Positions 1 to 20,400 of a DNA stretch of 64,000 nt are shown piece after piece; positions within the stretch are counted from its first letter, which is position 1; each line of letters begins with the position of its first letter. A program made the translations under genes and the position numbers. The notes under the pieces were generated by a model. That model was not told the origin of the DNA. It searched no databases and was given only the letters and a program-made list of their open reading frames with translations. This stretch comes from Balanoglossus misakiensis (lineage: Eukaryota; Hemichordata): NCBI GenBank assembly GCA_040954595.2, contig CM082577.2, positions 5,456,001 to 5,520,000 on the forward strand, written 5' to 3'.

Positions 1-1559
1 CTGATGGCGTGTGAGTTATTGGTGGTATAACCGCGTGTATCATGTGTATGCGAGTTTGGTGTAACCGTGTGCGAATCTACAGAGGAATTCCTCGAGCGCT
101 AACCATTGATTTTAAGATATTTTATAGTGGGCGTGCTTCTTTAAGAGGAAAAAACGACGCTTGTAATCCGCATCTTAAAAGGAACAACACTGAACAGTAC
201 TAGCTTTCTTTCATTTTATTTACTATTTAGATATTAAATGAAAAAAGGGAATATTAACATATTGCAGTATAAAATGTATTCAAATAAAACCATCAAAAGC
301 AAAATTCACATCACTGACAAAACAAAATTGAAAATAACTTACAGGTTACACGTCACTGCTTATCAAAATATTCTAAAATATGCTTTGCATGATTGACAGC
401 CAGAAAAAATAGAAACCCCAGTCTGATTGGTTGCTCACAGACAATACCATGGAGACATGAATATCCTTATTTGCATAACAAAGGTCTTCTGGTGATTGTC
501 ACAATGAACACGCCTTCCTCTTCAGGTAATAAATGAAAATTCTCTTGTTTTATCAGAACTGCACTGCTTTTTACCCCAAAATCCAAATAAATCTCACCTG
601 CTTTGGACAAAGTCTCGACGATAAAGCAACATATTTGAGCAGGTCTAATAATTGGATTTTTGATAAAATGACATTCAAGATCAACACTGATCATACAGCC
701 AGTTCAAAAGAAAAAAGAATAAATCTGAGCATTTAAAAAAAATTATAACAAGAAAGTTGGACTCTGACAGAAAAATTTCAAAGCTGTAAAAACTCCAAGA
801 TAAAGAATGTTATTGTCATATTGTTTGGTGCTACGTACTACCGGTTATTTCACAACACACACCACCTGTTAGTTTTGGAGGAAAATAGAAACGATTCTTA
901 CAGAAGTTACTAGATTATTTTGTTTGTTGAAAAGTGCATGTGACCAGACATGTAATGCGACATAGGCACTTTATAGGAAAAACAGGAAAGTAAAAATGTC
1001 CAACGGTTCGAAGAATCTCACTCCAAGCTTAAAGGTTACAGCGGTAACTGTTTTTGAGAATTTCTCAAATCGTCTTCTGTTTATCTAAATAAAATGTCTT
1101 GTTCTACTCCCCTGGAGCACAATCTAATCAGCCAGCGGTTTTGGGGATTTGGACAAGACATCATTTTGATACACAAAACACGTTTAAAAATTTTTCACAA
1201 AAGTTAACTTTACACTCCTTATAAAAGAAAAATCCATGAAAGTATTTGCATTCAACAACTGTTTTGTTTCAACCCAGGTTATATTTGCAGAGGCCAGGCC
1301 CAGCCAGCAAGTGTTTTTACATTATCTGTTTGACCAATTTTATCCAAAACTCAGCTAACAGAAAATGAAGTCGGCAATAACTGTCGGTACACACACTTTG
1401 AAACAAACGAAATAAACCAATACCTTCATTCGAAACAGAAAAACGAGTCAAATAGATTTGAAGTAGAATCCACTCAAAAATTCTCAATTCATAGAATTTC
1501 ACTGATCAATGGAAAAACCTTCAGAAACACCTGCCAACCCAGAGTATTAAACGCACCCG

Positions 1560-1870
1560 CGCCCCATAAAGTACCTACCCAACGTGACAGTACCCACAAA
1601 CCACCCATCTGCCAGAGCTACCTGGAACAACCATCCCCAGAAGTACCCATTTAATAGGAGACCCATTCTACATAACACCACCCGTCCCCCAGAAGCACCC
1701 TCCCATTCAGACACCCACCCCTACACAAAAGTGACAATGCCCGATAAATTAATCATACCTATATAATAATAGTGAGTACCCACTACAATACCCAACCCCG
1801 TAACAGGACACCCATAGTAATAAACATCTATACACAACATTCGCTAAACCCAATAAGCCCATATCAACCC
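1560..1870. repeat. Degenerate CCCA/TACCC-rich tract
   Basis: A strand-asymmetric tract dominated by variants of GTACCCA and CACCC, for example AGTACCCAC and AGAAGTACCC. The copies are too diverged and too irregularly spaced to define a unit length. It is probably a decayed simple-sequence or minisatellite tract. Confidence 0.4.
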
Positions 1871-2040
1871 AATATTTTCATAGAAAGTATTCATGTTGAA
1901 ATCTTAAATATTTTTTTCTTTTTGTTCCTTTTTTGTAAAAAAAAAGAGCAAGCGTATGAAAAACTGTACATGGATGAGATTTCAGAAAAAGAACAGAGGT
2001 AAAGGAGAAATTTGTGGCAATGGTAATAAACACAGTGCGA

Positions 2041-2345
2041 TCACTTGATAATCTAGTGTGAACGTTTCACATCTAGTGTGATCACGTGTAGTGTGATCAC
2101 TTGACATCTAGTGTGACACACCCAGAGTGCCTGGTTTGTACAGTGTAATGACTTCATGTCTACTGTGATCATTACATGTCTAGTGTCAGGATGCCTACAG
2201 TTAAACTTGATAGACCATTTCACGTCTAGAGGAAGTGGCAACAAAACCTATTCCACTTCACATCTGGTGTGCTCACAAGGCAGATAGTATCATCACTTCG
2301 TGTCCGGTGGCCATGGTAACAAGTGTGCTCACACCACATTGAGTC
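2041..2345. repeat. Degenerate repeat of an ATCTAGTGTGATCAC motif
   Basis: At least seven diverged copies of a motif close to CACATCTAGTGTGATCAC occur at irregular spacing of about 20-50 bp, for example CATCTAGTGTGATCAC, TGTAGTGTGATCACTT, CATGTCTACTGTGATCAT and CACATCTGGTGTGCTCAC. The GTGATCAC core is self-complementary. It is best read as an old decayed tandem repeat. No coding signal is present. Confidence 0.5.
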
Positions 2346-5107
2346 TAAAAGTGTGACAAGAATCTGAAACTTTCATGGCTTATGAAGTGGCCGTGGTATT
2401 AACACCACGCGATCCAACCACAGCAAGTGTGTTCGCTACAAGTTCAGTAACAATATGATCGATAGTAACACCGGCCACTGTAATGCCATGGAACCATCAC
2501 TTCACATATATAATTTCATAAAATCAAAACGCTATAGCACACAAAGCTACTTTCAAGCATTTGTAAGAAAAGTCTGAAGGTCTGGAACTTGCGTGTGTCG
2601 CCTCACCATGTAACAAGCTTCTTTTGTATTAAAAAAATACAATGGTTTGTCGGCACAGAGGTAAACTGCCATGGGAGAGGAGGGGGAATAAAATAGACAA
2701 AAGACACAGCAATCAGATCATATAAAATGCCTGGAATTATCATTCCTTCTCCTTTTGCACAATCACACTATCCCTCTTTAAATTTTATGGATTTCTCCAT
2801 CCTCGATTGATTATCGCAAGAGGACATGTAGTGCCGACCAACTCAGAGAGCATACAAGTTGGCAATACACTAGAAGGCCCTGAAGTGAACATAGTTCACT
2901 TATTCTTATTGGCTACTATTGCAATCTAACACGGCAAACAACCAATCAGTGGCCACGTTTTGACAGTAAGCCAAGCAATGATATGGTTCACTTATTCCTA
3001 TTCGCTACGTCTGCAGTTCAACTTTTTCATGCGTTGCAAGACTGTGTAGTGAGTTCTAACCGTCAAGCTCTTTCAATTAAACGGGACTACGAAAGAGAAA
3101 AATTGTTGAGAATGTCTCGGTAATGAGCTTGCTGGGGCTGAAGTAGTCAAAGTTCAAAGTTGATAAGTGGAATTTGCATAGTCACATGAAAGCTGTTGAC
3201 TGTATAAAACAATCAAACGTAGCAGAAAGCATCGCTGCGGCAGAAATTAATGTGCTCTAGCAGTCTCAGTGACCTTTGACCTAACGATTTTGCCGCCAGA
3301 CCTTTGACTATTTTTAAACCCTTTCACCCCAATTTTCATGTATTCAGGTCGAACTTAACCAAAGGAAACAATGGATTTGGATCAAACCATGGTGGTGAGA
3401 GGGTCAATACTTGCACAAGAGGCTACGCCAGTTGTCAAGGTTGCCCTTACAATGCTTACAGCAACCTTGTCAACTGATATAACTCACTTAGAGTCATGGT
3501 TTGTGAAACCCTTGTAGTTCATATGTATGGTTAGAATAATAACATTCCTGGGATTTACAAAGCATTGCTACACTGTAATGCATGGTAAATTCTAACAGAT
3601 ATTCAGATCACCATGGAGCATCATCACAATGAGGCCACCAATAAAAGTGGAGGACATTGTATTCATTTTTTTTAAGATGGACCATGACTGACTACTTCAC
3701 TTTCAAATTTTATTACAAATGAAAAATTGAATGTTGAAAAGAATATGCGGAATTATATTACAAATCTATATTTGCAAATATTTGAAAAAAAAAATAGGAT
3801 GAAGTTGAATAAACATACTCTTGTGTGTGGGTTAGGGCAGTAATGTTTGTGGTGTTGGATATTATCTACTGGATATGACACCAGGATAAAACCCATGTTA
3901 CTGAATTTATTCGAGACTGACCAATGTCTATCCAGACACACAAAAATCCCACCAGGCAACAGATTGTATTGAATTTGCATATTAACCAACTGCACCTGCT
4001 GAACAAACAGATGGCACATATTGCACAAACAGAGGGGGGTGGACATCAAAACTTGAATGCACAATTCTGGAATAGTGGGGGGGGGCATTGCAGTCATGTA
4101 CAGTCGTCTCGGATTTAGTGGCCAATTTTCGCAGTCTGTGGACAGGTGCACACCAGGTGCACGGAAATGTTGCAGCCAATAAGAAGAGAGATTTTGAGGT
4201 GCTGGAGGTTAGCACACAAACAGACGCCACAGCTCCGTTGCCAGGTGGTGAATTTCAGTCGTAAGACGTTCAGTGACCTGGGTTTCGCCTTGCTTGTGAA
4301 AATTGGAATGAGAGTTGTTGATAAGGCTTCAACACCACAATGAAATGTTTTCGTAGATTAAGAATCACAGTCATTATAAACAGTAACTGATTCCTTTCTT
4401 TGTTTTGTTTTTAAACTGCTCCTTATTCTGCTTAAAATTATCAAAAACGCAGAACAATTAAAGTTATTGAAAGTGTTATCCAAATCTTGATTTACAAAAT
4501 GTTTTTTACTTGTTTTATTTTTGTACATACAGGTTTTTTATGATTTGCTGCCTTGCCACACTGCATTTTTGCGCCACGTGTAATTATAGCAATTGCTGTA
4601 ATATTATTTCTTTCTAAGGAAAAAAACTGACATAGTCAGGCTCAGCCCACGATATGTTGGCAATTGCAAATATTTAAATTTATAATTTAAATGAAAGAGA
4701 ATATTCCACAACATTGATAAGGCAACAAGCAAAGATGTAAAAAAGTTTATGACTGACATTTTTGCTGAGGAAAAATGTTTCCTTTCATTTCGAATACAAA
4801 ATTTGCAGCATTTCATGGGTCATAAATAGTAATATTAGGTATTGTTATGTAAATGACGCAGCCAACCAATCCTGTGGTAGGAAACATTTTCCAGAGTGTG
4901 TGTTGGGCCAATCAGCACGCCTGTTACATTGGTGTTGTGTGTTCAGCAGCATGGCAAGGCATTTTCTGTGTTGGATCAATTCTAGACGTCTAAGGCAGGC
5001 AAAGTCCTGACTTTCACCTGAATAGTGATCTGCTGTGAGAATCAAAAAAACTTTCTACATACATTAGGTACATGATAAAAATGCTGGATATTTTCTACAA
5101 AGTGCCT

Positions 5108-13109
<8,002 letters not shown>

Positions 13110-13684
13110 CTTTTTATTCACAATGCATAGCGCCCCCACGCGTCAACTTTTTAACCCGGCATGTTGGCCATCCTTTCACACGCCGTCCAAACTTTACATA
13201 TTTATATGAGCTTCTAACAAAAGTTAAACGGAAAATATTTAATTCCTATGAATGGTTTGATGTAATTTACTTAGCGTTATATCCTTAGTTCGTCGAGAGT
13301 ATTATGCACCAATATACGCCAATATTTAAAATATATTCTGTGGATTGAGGTTGATCAAGATAAAAAATTAAAATAGCGCCATCATACGATTTTCAGTGGT
13401 TAATCTTTTTACCACAGTTCGTAGTCTTTCTAAAAGTCCCAAGATTCAATTGTATTGCTTTTGTTGCCATTAAATCGAGTCTGTGTTGCATTACTTTATC
13501 ATTACTTCCGCCTGATAAGCTTTATTGTTATTTCTGTTATACAAAAATCAGTTTGTTATCACATTCTTATCGAAATATAAAATCTAACAAATGTTGATTT
13601 TGACGTAACAAGACTATGGTAAAGCTCATACCCTCCGCCATCTTGGGAACACCGGCGACCGACATTTGGAAATAGTGAAGTAAA
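13110..13684. promoter_or_regulatory. Divergent (putative bidirectional) promoter, KCTD / ATP5PD
   Basis: The 575 bp between two outward-facing start codons must contain both promoters. A CCGCCATCTTGG match to the YY1 consensus lies at 13635-13646, 39 bp before the ATP5PD ATG. The KCTD start codon itself sits in an AAGATGGCG context. No TATA box is convincing. Bidirectional use is inferred from geometry only. Confidence 0.5.
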
Positions 13685-15205
13685 ATGGCAAGTCGAAGGG
13701 TTGGCCAGAAAGCGCTCGACTGGGCTCTTTTTGCCGAACGAGTACCGCCAAACCAACGTGCACAATTCTTGGCACTGAAACAAAAATCGGAAGCGATCAA
13801 GGCAAAGTAAGTGAGACAAAACTGACTTGCCGTACCACTCGAATAAATGCCCTACATTGACTTCTGCAATACCGCACGTACGACTATCGGCCGTCAGCAC
13901 GAGCGGCCGGCAAGGACGGTATCCACGTTATGGAGACACGATTGTTCTCTTTGAAGACAAACTCTAAGTTGCATGTGTTACCTATTGTGAAAAAATTGTA
14001 TTCTATAAATTTAGTGCGATATGTAGTACCACCGACAGTGTCGCCGTTCAGGCGTACGTAGCATATCGGGGGGGGGGGGGAGACATGGTCGGAAATCCTG
14101 AGAAGACACTGTTGCCTTGGTGTGGTGTGGTGTGTTATGTCATCTTCTTTTATGTCCATAGTTATGTGTAGTTATCTTGATGAAATTCCATTTATTTTCA
14201 GGTATACCGCAACTCCAGCGAAACCTCCAGCAATAGATTGGGCATATTACAGACAGCGGGTTCCAGTTGCTGGGCTAGTTGACCAGTTTGAAAAGGCCGT
14301 AAGTATGGGTGATGACAGATAATACATTCATGATTGGCATGTTGTGAAGCATGCAAGCCTTGTGGAACACTTCTGAATGTACCTCGGGTACCAGCAAATT
14401 GATTTTCATCATGTGTGTATGTTTGTGTTGCAGTATGGCAGTCTAAAGGTACCAGTCCCTCAGGATACAGCATCAGCCAAAATAGACGAGCAGGTCAAGC
14501 AAATGGCAAGTATTCTGGAGTTTCTGTGTTTGTCGCTTGACGTGTACCTCACAAAAAGGGTTGTGCAGAAATGTGAATGAATATAAAATTGACATGCATA
14601 ATCCATACAGCTCTCTTTATACACAGGACCAGGTTGCTGTTGACTTCAAAAAGGAATCTGATCAACGCATTGCTAAACTTCAGAAGGAGGTAAATTTTGA
14701 GTTGTAGTAAGATGAAATCTCTGTCTCACTGAATCCCAACCCTCCATTTCTTACCCTGGCTTGTCATCTATTGCTTGCTGGTATTTATGTGGAGGAATAA
14801 CAAAATCTATACCTTAATCCCGTGTAGTGTTCACAATGCATTGCTACCTGGGTTACCTCTATAGAGACATACATCATACACATGATGCAATATTGCATTT
14901 GCAAGTTCTGATCATCTGAGTTTTGACAGAGAGCAATATGAATTTTGCATGGTGACCCCCTATTTTTTTTCTCAATTTACGAGAGAATAATATAAAGCTG
15001 TCTCGAGCAAAATTTGAGAGAGAAAGTTTTCGAGGTGCATTCTACTGTAATAACAATAAACGCATTTCCTGTTCAGGTTGATAGGCTAAACGGCATGATA
15101 CCCTTTGAAGACATGACAAAGGAGGAGTTTGCAGAGGCCTTCCCGCAGAGCGTGGAAGACAGGAAGAAGTATCCATACTGGCCACACTATCCATATTGGC
15201 AGTAA
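13685..15205 (+). CDS. ATP5PD: ATP synthase subunit d, mitochondrial (peripheral stalk of complex V)
   Basis: Five coding exons: 13685-13806, 14202-14298, 14434-14505, 14627-14689, 15077-15205. The product is 160 residues, against 161 in human. Conserved family stretches are DWALFAERVP near the N-terminus, PPAIDWAYY, AGLVDQFEK, LKVPVPQD, and the C-terminal MIPFEDMT, EAFP and KKYPYWPH. Subunit d is part of the F1Fo peripheral stalk in the inner mitochondrial membrane. Intron 3 (14506-14626) appears to be GC-AG: the donor is ATG followed by GCAAGT, and this is the only junction found that keeps the frame and the expected length. AATAAA at 15426-15431 (ATTAAA at 15417) is a likely polyadenylation signal. 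Intron 4 carries one copy of a dispersed repeat. Confidence 0.95.
14738..14872 (+). repeat. Dispersed repeat, copy A (ATP5PD intron 4)
   Basis: An approximately 135-bp sequence starting CCCTCCATTTCTTACCC and ending CCTCTATAGAGACA. It is roughly 95% identical by eye to the reverse complement of copies at 18030-18167 and 19592-19728. There are no clear terminal inverted repeats, A/B boxes or target duplications, so its class is unknown. It could be a short SINE or MITE-like element. Confidence 0.75.
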
Positions 15206-17452
15206 CATGGTGCTTGGAGAGAGAACCCTTCGTTATCGCAGGCGTGTTGTTTTGTTTTGAATTGTGTGGGAATCGGCAGTTTGCCATTTTGTTGCACTAC
15301 CCCTAGCGCAGTGCAAGTGTTAGTGTGTTTTTCAAAACATACCTTAGATATTCAAAGCCATTAACTTGTACCATCTGATATGGATTCATACGCCGTAAAT
15401 GGCATTGTAATATAAATTAAAGTTAAATAAAATGGATTTGATAATTCTACAATGTTGTAGTCTGTGTGGGTAGTACTTCGACCGTTGTTTCTCAGAAGGT
15501 CACATGATGGGTGGCTAGTTCAGCACGGATATGAAAAGCTGAATGCACTGTCGATGTTAAAACACGGACACATTCATTAAATTGTCAGAGTGTAACCATT
15601 ACAGCATTTATTTCCCGTTTACAATATGTACATGGAAAATCCCGATCATCTGATACAGAATGAAAATTGTTTTACTCTGAAATTACAGATACAAACCCCT
15701 CCCCTCCCCTTACAGCTGCAGTCTATTGAGTTTGTAACATGTCCCCCATACATCTCTAGACACTGTAACACCCTCCCATGTCATCCCATTTGTGATGAAC
15801 CTTCATAAAACATAACCCATTTCAAAGAAAGTAATTCCTTTACATTTCACAGAAAAATTGCACAGTAGTTTCTCATAGCCACACATTGCTACTCAAAAAA
15901 GCAGCTCAGAATCGTGGCCATACATCACTCACTCTTATAAAGTGCGCCCCCAACGACGAAATTATTTTCCCCAGCCATGCTCTCAAACACCGTACAACAA
16001 TATTTCAAGACAGACCACAAAGCTTTGAATTGAAAGTCAGTAAACCTAAACAGGCAGTAATAAGCTAAAATAACACATCAAGTAAGTCTGAAATTTGGCC
16101 TCATTATAATCATGCAACATTTCTATACAATTATTGTGGAAAGAACAGTAGTATAAGTCGGAAGTGTTGAAGAAGGCCTATGGGTCCTCTTAATAATGAA
16201 ATACAGTACACACTTTTGCCACTATGGCACTCTTGTGGAATCTTTTTGTACTGCACTGTCCATGCCCATTCATAAATTGAGAAGTCACACTACCACCGGC
16301 AGAAAACAGGAAACGGTAATGTTGCCGATAAAGCTTAGACAAAGAGTAGTGCATAGTGTTTTACAGATTTCACTGTATATAGCCATTGCACCAACAAAAA
16401 TTGTCAATACTCACAATCTTCTAATCAGATCCCAACTTAAGCAGTGAGTTTTGTGGCAATCTCTAAGTGAAGATAATTTCTTGGTCACAACAGACAGGGT
16501 CTGGGATTCAACATTCACACAAAAAATGTCTATTCCTTTGATGTAAAAGCTGACTCCAGAACCTACCATGAAATCTGTCTCTATTATCACAAAATTTCCC
16601 CTCCCCTTGAAAAAAAGACCCATGCATTACACAAAGTTCGTCAAAACCCCCAGTAGCACCTTAAATTATATATGCAAATTTACAATTATTAAGTAGTCAT
16701 TATAAATTACAGCTTCAATCTGGAATTGAAGATAATTTCTAAAGTCATATATTTATTACACAATAAAAATTATGCACCCTTTCTTGCAGTTAGTTTACCA
16801 ATGAGCATATTCAATACAAATCTGCAAGATTATGTCAAAGGTCAGGTCAGGTCAGGTCAATGCACGTCAGCAACCAACACCAAGGAATCATGAAGCTCTA
16901 GACATTTATGAACAATTTTAAATCCTTTTTAAGTATACCGATACCTTTGCTCATACTGTATACCACAACAGCCAAAGAGGATATACATTTATTGCACTAT
17001 GTCGTCATTCTTGCGACTTCCGTATGAGAATTTTATCATCAATGCACTAACACCGTATAGCGTACTAAGAATTGCATATCTCAAGATGAAGGCAGACTGG
17101 AGTGTAGAAGGAGTCTGACAAGAGAAGACTCACACATTTAGTCACCAATTAATTATTCAAGTCCTCATCACATTGGTAATTTGTGAGTAAAACATCAGTT
17201 GTTCAGAAGTTGGTCCCCTGACCTTTGACCCACACATCACCCAGATACTGGGACGTCATCAGCATGTCTAACACTTTGAGTTGTACCATACACCACACAC
17301 TGATCCCAACAAATCCGAAAACCCAAATAGAGGACTGCAATACTCCGTCGCTGGTGTTTAGCTGTTACCATGGAAACATGCCATTTTCTGAAACCCCCGT
17401 TCCCGTAAATGGCCTTGAAATACCAACCATCCCTGGTAAGAACTAAGGTGGT
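15206..17452. other. Intergenic region between convergent ATP5PD and TMF1 3' ends
   Basis: No coding exon is supported. The left part is the ATP5PD 3' UTR, to about 15450. The right part holds the TMF1 3' UTR on minus. Candidate TMF1 AATAAA signals (TTTATT on plus) are at 16988-16993, 16752-16757 and 15607-15612. If the last is used, the two transcripts end within about 150 bp of each other. A short GGTCA-type direct repeat (three GTCAG units) lies near 16840-16860. Nothing else is evident. Confidence 0.5.
15426..15431 (+). other. Polyadenylation signal AATAAA (ATP5PD)
   Basis: Canonical AATAAA 221 bp after the ATP5PD stop codon, in an A-rich context with ATTAAA just upstream at 15417. It is the first canonical hexamer on this strand after the stop. 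Confidence 0.65.
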
Positions 17453-20400
17453 TTACTTTGATTTTAGGAGTTCTTCAATCTGCCAAGAGAACACACAAAA
17501 CAGAGAATTACTGAAGTTTTCAAAGAAAAATAATCCAAAGGAAAATTTCACATACAATGCACGAGTCACACAATAATTCCACCATGGTCAAGAAATTAAA
17601 GTGAGTAAACAGCCACAGTTATTATGTACAGATATGTGTTTATCAACAAAGCTCTCTGAATTCTGGCTCCAAGCACGACACATGAGGTCATAGGTCAAAG
17701 TAATACTCAAGAAGAATTTAGTATTCGCAAGCACGTCAACATAGAAAAACTGATGAAAGTATTAGATAAATAGTTCATACTGCATACAGTTTGCGTTTTA
17801 TTCACCTGTTGTCTGTACATTGCTTTGACGTCTTGTAAATCTAGTTTCAGTTCCTCTGCTTCTTCCGCTTTCTCGCCATACATCTGTAGTACTGCATTGT
17901 ATTTGTGTTCAACCGCCTGAAATGGCACACAGACACAATCACAGATCAGTTTACAATTGGTATTTTACAATGGGGATGACAGTGCAGTCAACTGTCCTGT
18001 TGACTGGGTATTGGAGAAAATACCCACATGACATGTCTCTATAGAGGTAACCCAGGCAGCGATGCATTGTGAACACACTACACGGGATTAAGGTACAGAT
18101 TTTGTTGTTCCTCCACATAAATACCAGCAAGCAATAGATGACAAGCCAGGGTAAGAAATGGAGGGTTGAACTGTTATACACAGTGAAGTCATAGTAGTCA
18201 CTACCTCAGAACTAGTGGTATAAACTAGCCTTTACAGCAGAAATACCACAACAGACATGAACTTCTGACTCAGCTGTGTCATACAAATAAGACGTATACA
18301 GTGAAATCTGTCAGTAGGAACACCTCTCTAATAAGGACACCTCTATATACATTTCTTAAGACAAGAGCTATAATTTGAAAATGTTCCCTATCAAGACACC
18401 TCTCTGTTACGGGTAGTCTTTCTATTCCAGGCGTCCTTAATAAACAGGTTTATTCAAGTGTACAAAGATTTTACAGACTGCAGTTATTCATCCATAGCAC
18501 TTGAAAAAACTCACCAGTAACTTTCTCTGCATTTCAGGTATGTCAGAAACTTCCTCTTCAAGTGATTCATTGGTGTTACTCAGATTGACCAATTCCTCTG
18601 CCATGGACGTTCGAGTTCTCTCCAGCTGTGTGATAGTTGACTGTAGCCAAAAAAAATCAAAATCTCAGTAAGTCAATTTTTACTAACAGTCATGACTGAT
18701 CAAGGTATCCATGGTAAACTTGACATATGAAAGCAACGTAAACTGGATGCTCACTTGCTTGTTTTCGTAAATATTGCTACTTGAAATTTTCTCCATAGAC
18801 TTAACATATAGATTGGCGGCCATTTTGAATTTCGAATTTGAGGTACCATTCTACCTTTAATAAGGAACAGCAGAGTACAACTGAGATGACACCATTACCT
18901 GTAGCTGTGCAATTTCACCATCTCGCTGCTTGACTTGGGACTGTAGACTTTCCATGATGGCAGTGGCTGAACCAGTCATCATGCTATCATATATGCTCCC
19001 TGACATACTGGCTGTCATACTCTGCTCTAAGATATCACCCTGCCAAGTCAGCAAAAACACAGGCAGAAAGAAAATGGACAGGTTAATATTTACACATGGC
19101 AATACCATCGAGTGCCACAGAACACAGGGAACTGTGAAAATAATGTAATTACAGCAAAATTGAAGTGTCATACTAAAATGTTGGCAATGTAATCACATAA
19201 TTTATCAAGATAAAGTATTACCTGTGTAAGAGGTATTGATGGTAGAATTGGTGTTGACGTTACTGCTTCACTGGTAAAGCTCTCCGATCTTGAAATAACT
19301 GGAGTCTCCGGTCGACTGTTGACTTTGATATTTAGACTGAGTTCTTCAACTCGTTTCTCCTGTACAAAAGACAACAATGTACATCTCTCAGAGTTACTCT
19401 GCTAAAGCCTTATGTTCACACATACCCATCCACCCACAACAGTCCCAACCTAACACACATATTGGAATACAAAATGCTGAAAAGGATCGCTCTGTTCTTG
19501 CATAAAAACCTTCACAGTGAAATAACTCACAGATAAACATGTAAACAGAAAACAAAGTATGAGCTAAACGTAAAAACTATACGATGGAGTTCCTGTCTCT
19601 ATAGAGGTAACCCAGGTAGTGATGCATCGTGAACACACTACACGGGATTAAAGTACAGATTTTGTTGTTCCTCCACATAAATACCAGCAAGCAATAGATG
19701 ACAAGCCAGGGTAAGAAATGGAGGGTTTAGAACAAGAAGAATCACTTCTGCCAACACGGTACCAAGTCATCAACTTTCATTCTTAAAACAGTGAACCACA
19801 ATTTTGTATCCGAAGTAAAACTTACCTTGTCCTTCAAGGATTCCTGAGCCAGCATTAGTTTCTTCCTTTCCGTGTCCACTTTCAGTTTTTCCATTTCCAC
19901 TTGCTTTTCGAGCAATGCCTTGTCGCGTTCCAGATCTTCAATGGCTTTGGAGTAGGTGCTTCTGACAGCGTCTAACTGTATGGCTTCTCTGTAGCAATCG
20001 AACGGAAGGCAAAGGGGTCAGAAATCACACTGGGTATTTTCAAAAACATTTTTGTGTATTCAAGATTATCTCAGAGTCGAGTCCACTTATTTATAGACAA
20101 AGTACCAGCTACACATTTTCTCTCAACAATTCTAGTTTAAAGTTTGAATCAACTGCTTTAGTGACAAATAACCATTTTATACAACAGACAAAGTGACTCA
20201 CTTATTTTTAAAATCTTCCAAAGATTCCACCTTTGACTTCTCCATTTCCAGCTGAGCTGCCAGTTTGATCTTCTCCTGCCTTAGCATCATAACCTGCGAC
20301 TCCAACGTGGCCAACTTGGAGTTCATTTCCATGGTGTTCTCGGCCACCATGCGATCTTTCTCGGTCGCTGCGGCCAGCTGGGTCTGCGCCTCGTTCAGTC

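Larger units (their letters stand above)
1..5107. other. Non-coding region downstream of the KCTD gene
   Basis: No coding exon could be supported here on either strand. The part next to 5108 must hold the 3' UTR of the minus-strand KCTD gene. Possible minus-strand AATAAA signals (TTTATT on plus) lie at 4514-4519 and 3708-3713, but I cannot choose between them. The rest holds degenerate short repeats, listed separately. An approximately 25-bp segment occurs twice, near 2890 and 2985 (both contain TTCACTTATTC). A 75-codon open frame at 467-694 on minus matches nothing I recognise and has no good splice or start context. Confidence 0.5.

Noticed and set aside
85-97. GAATTCCTCGAG, an EcoRI-XhoI-like string suggesting cloning linker contamination
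   Set aside because: It is a single 12-bp match with genomic-looking sequence on both sides. Chance is the simpler explanation.
467-694. 75-codon open frame on minus near the window start
   Set aside because: No recognisable family, start context or splice partners. Length is within chance expectation for an AT-rich region.
13110-13139. N-terminal extension of the KCTD protein beyond the ATG at 13109
   Set aside because: The upstream in-frame codon is GTG, not ATG. The ATG at 13109 has a good initiation context.
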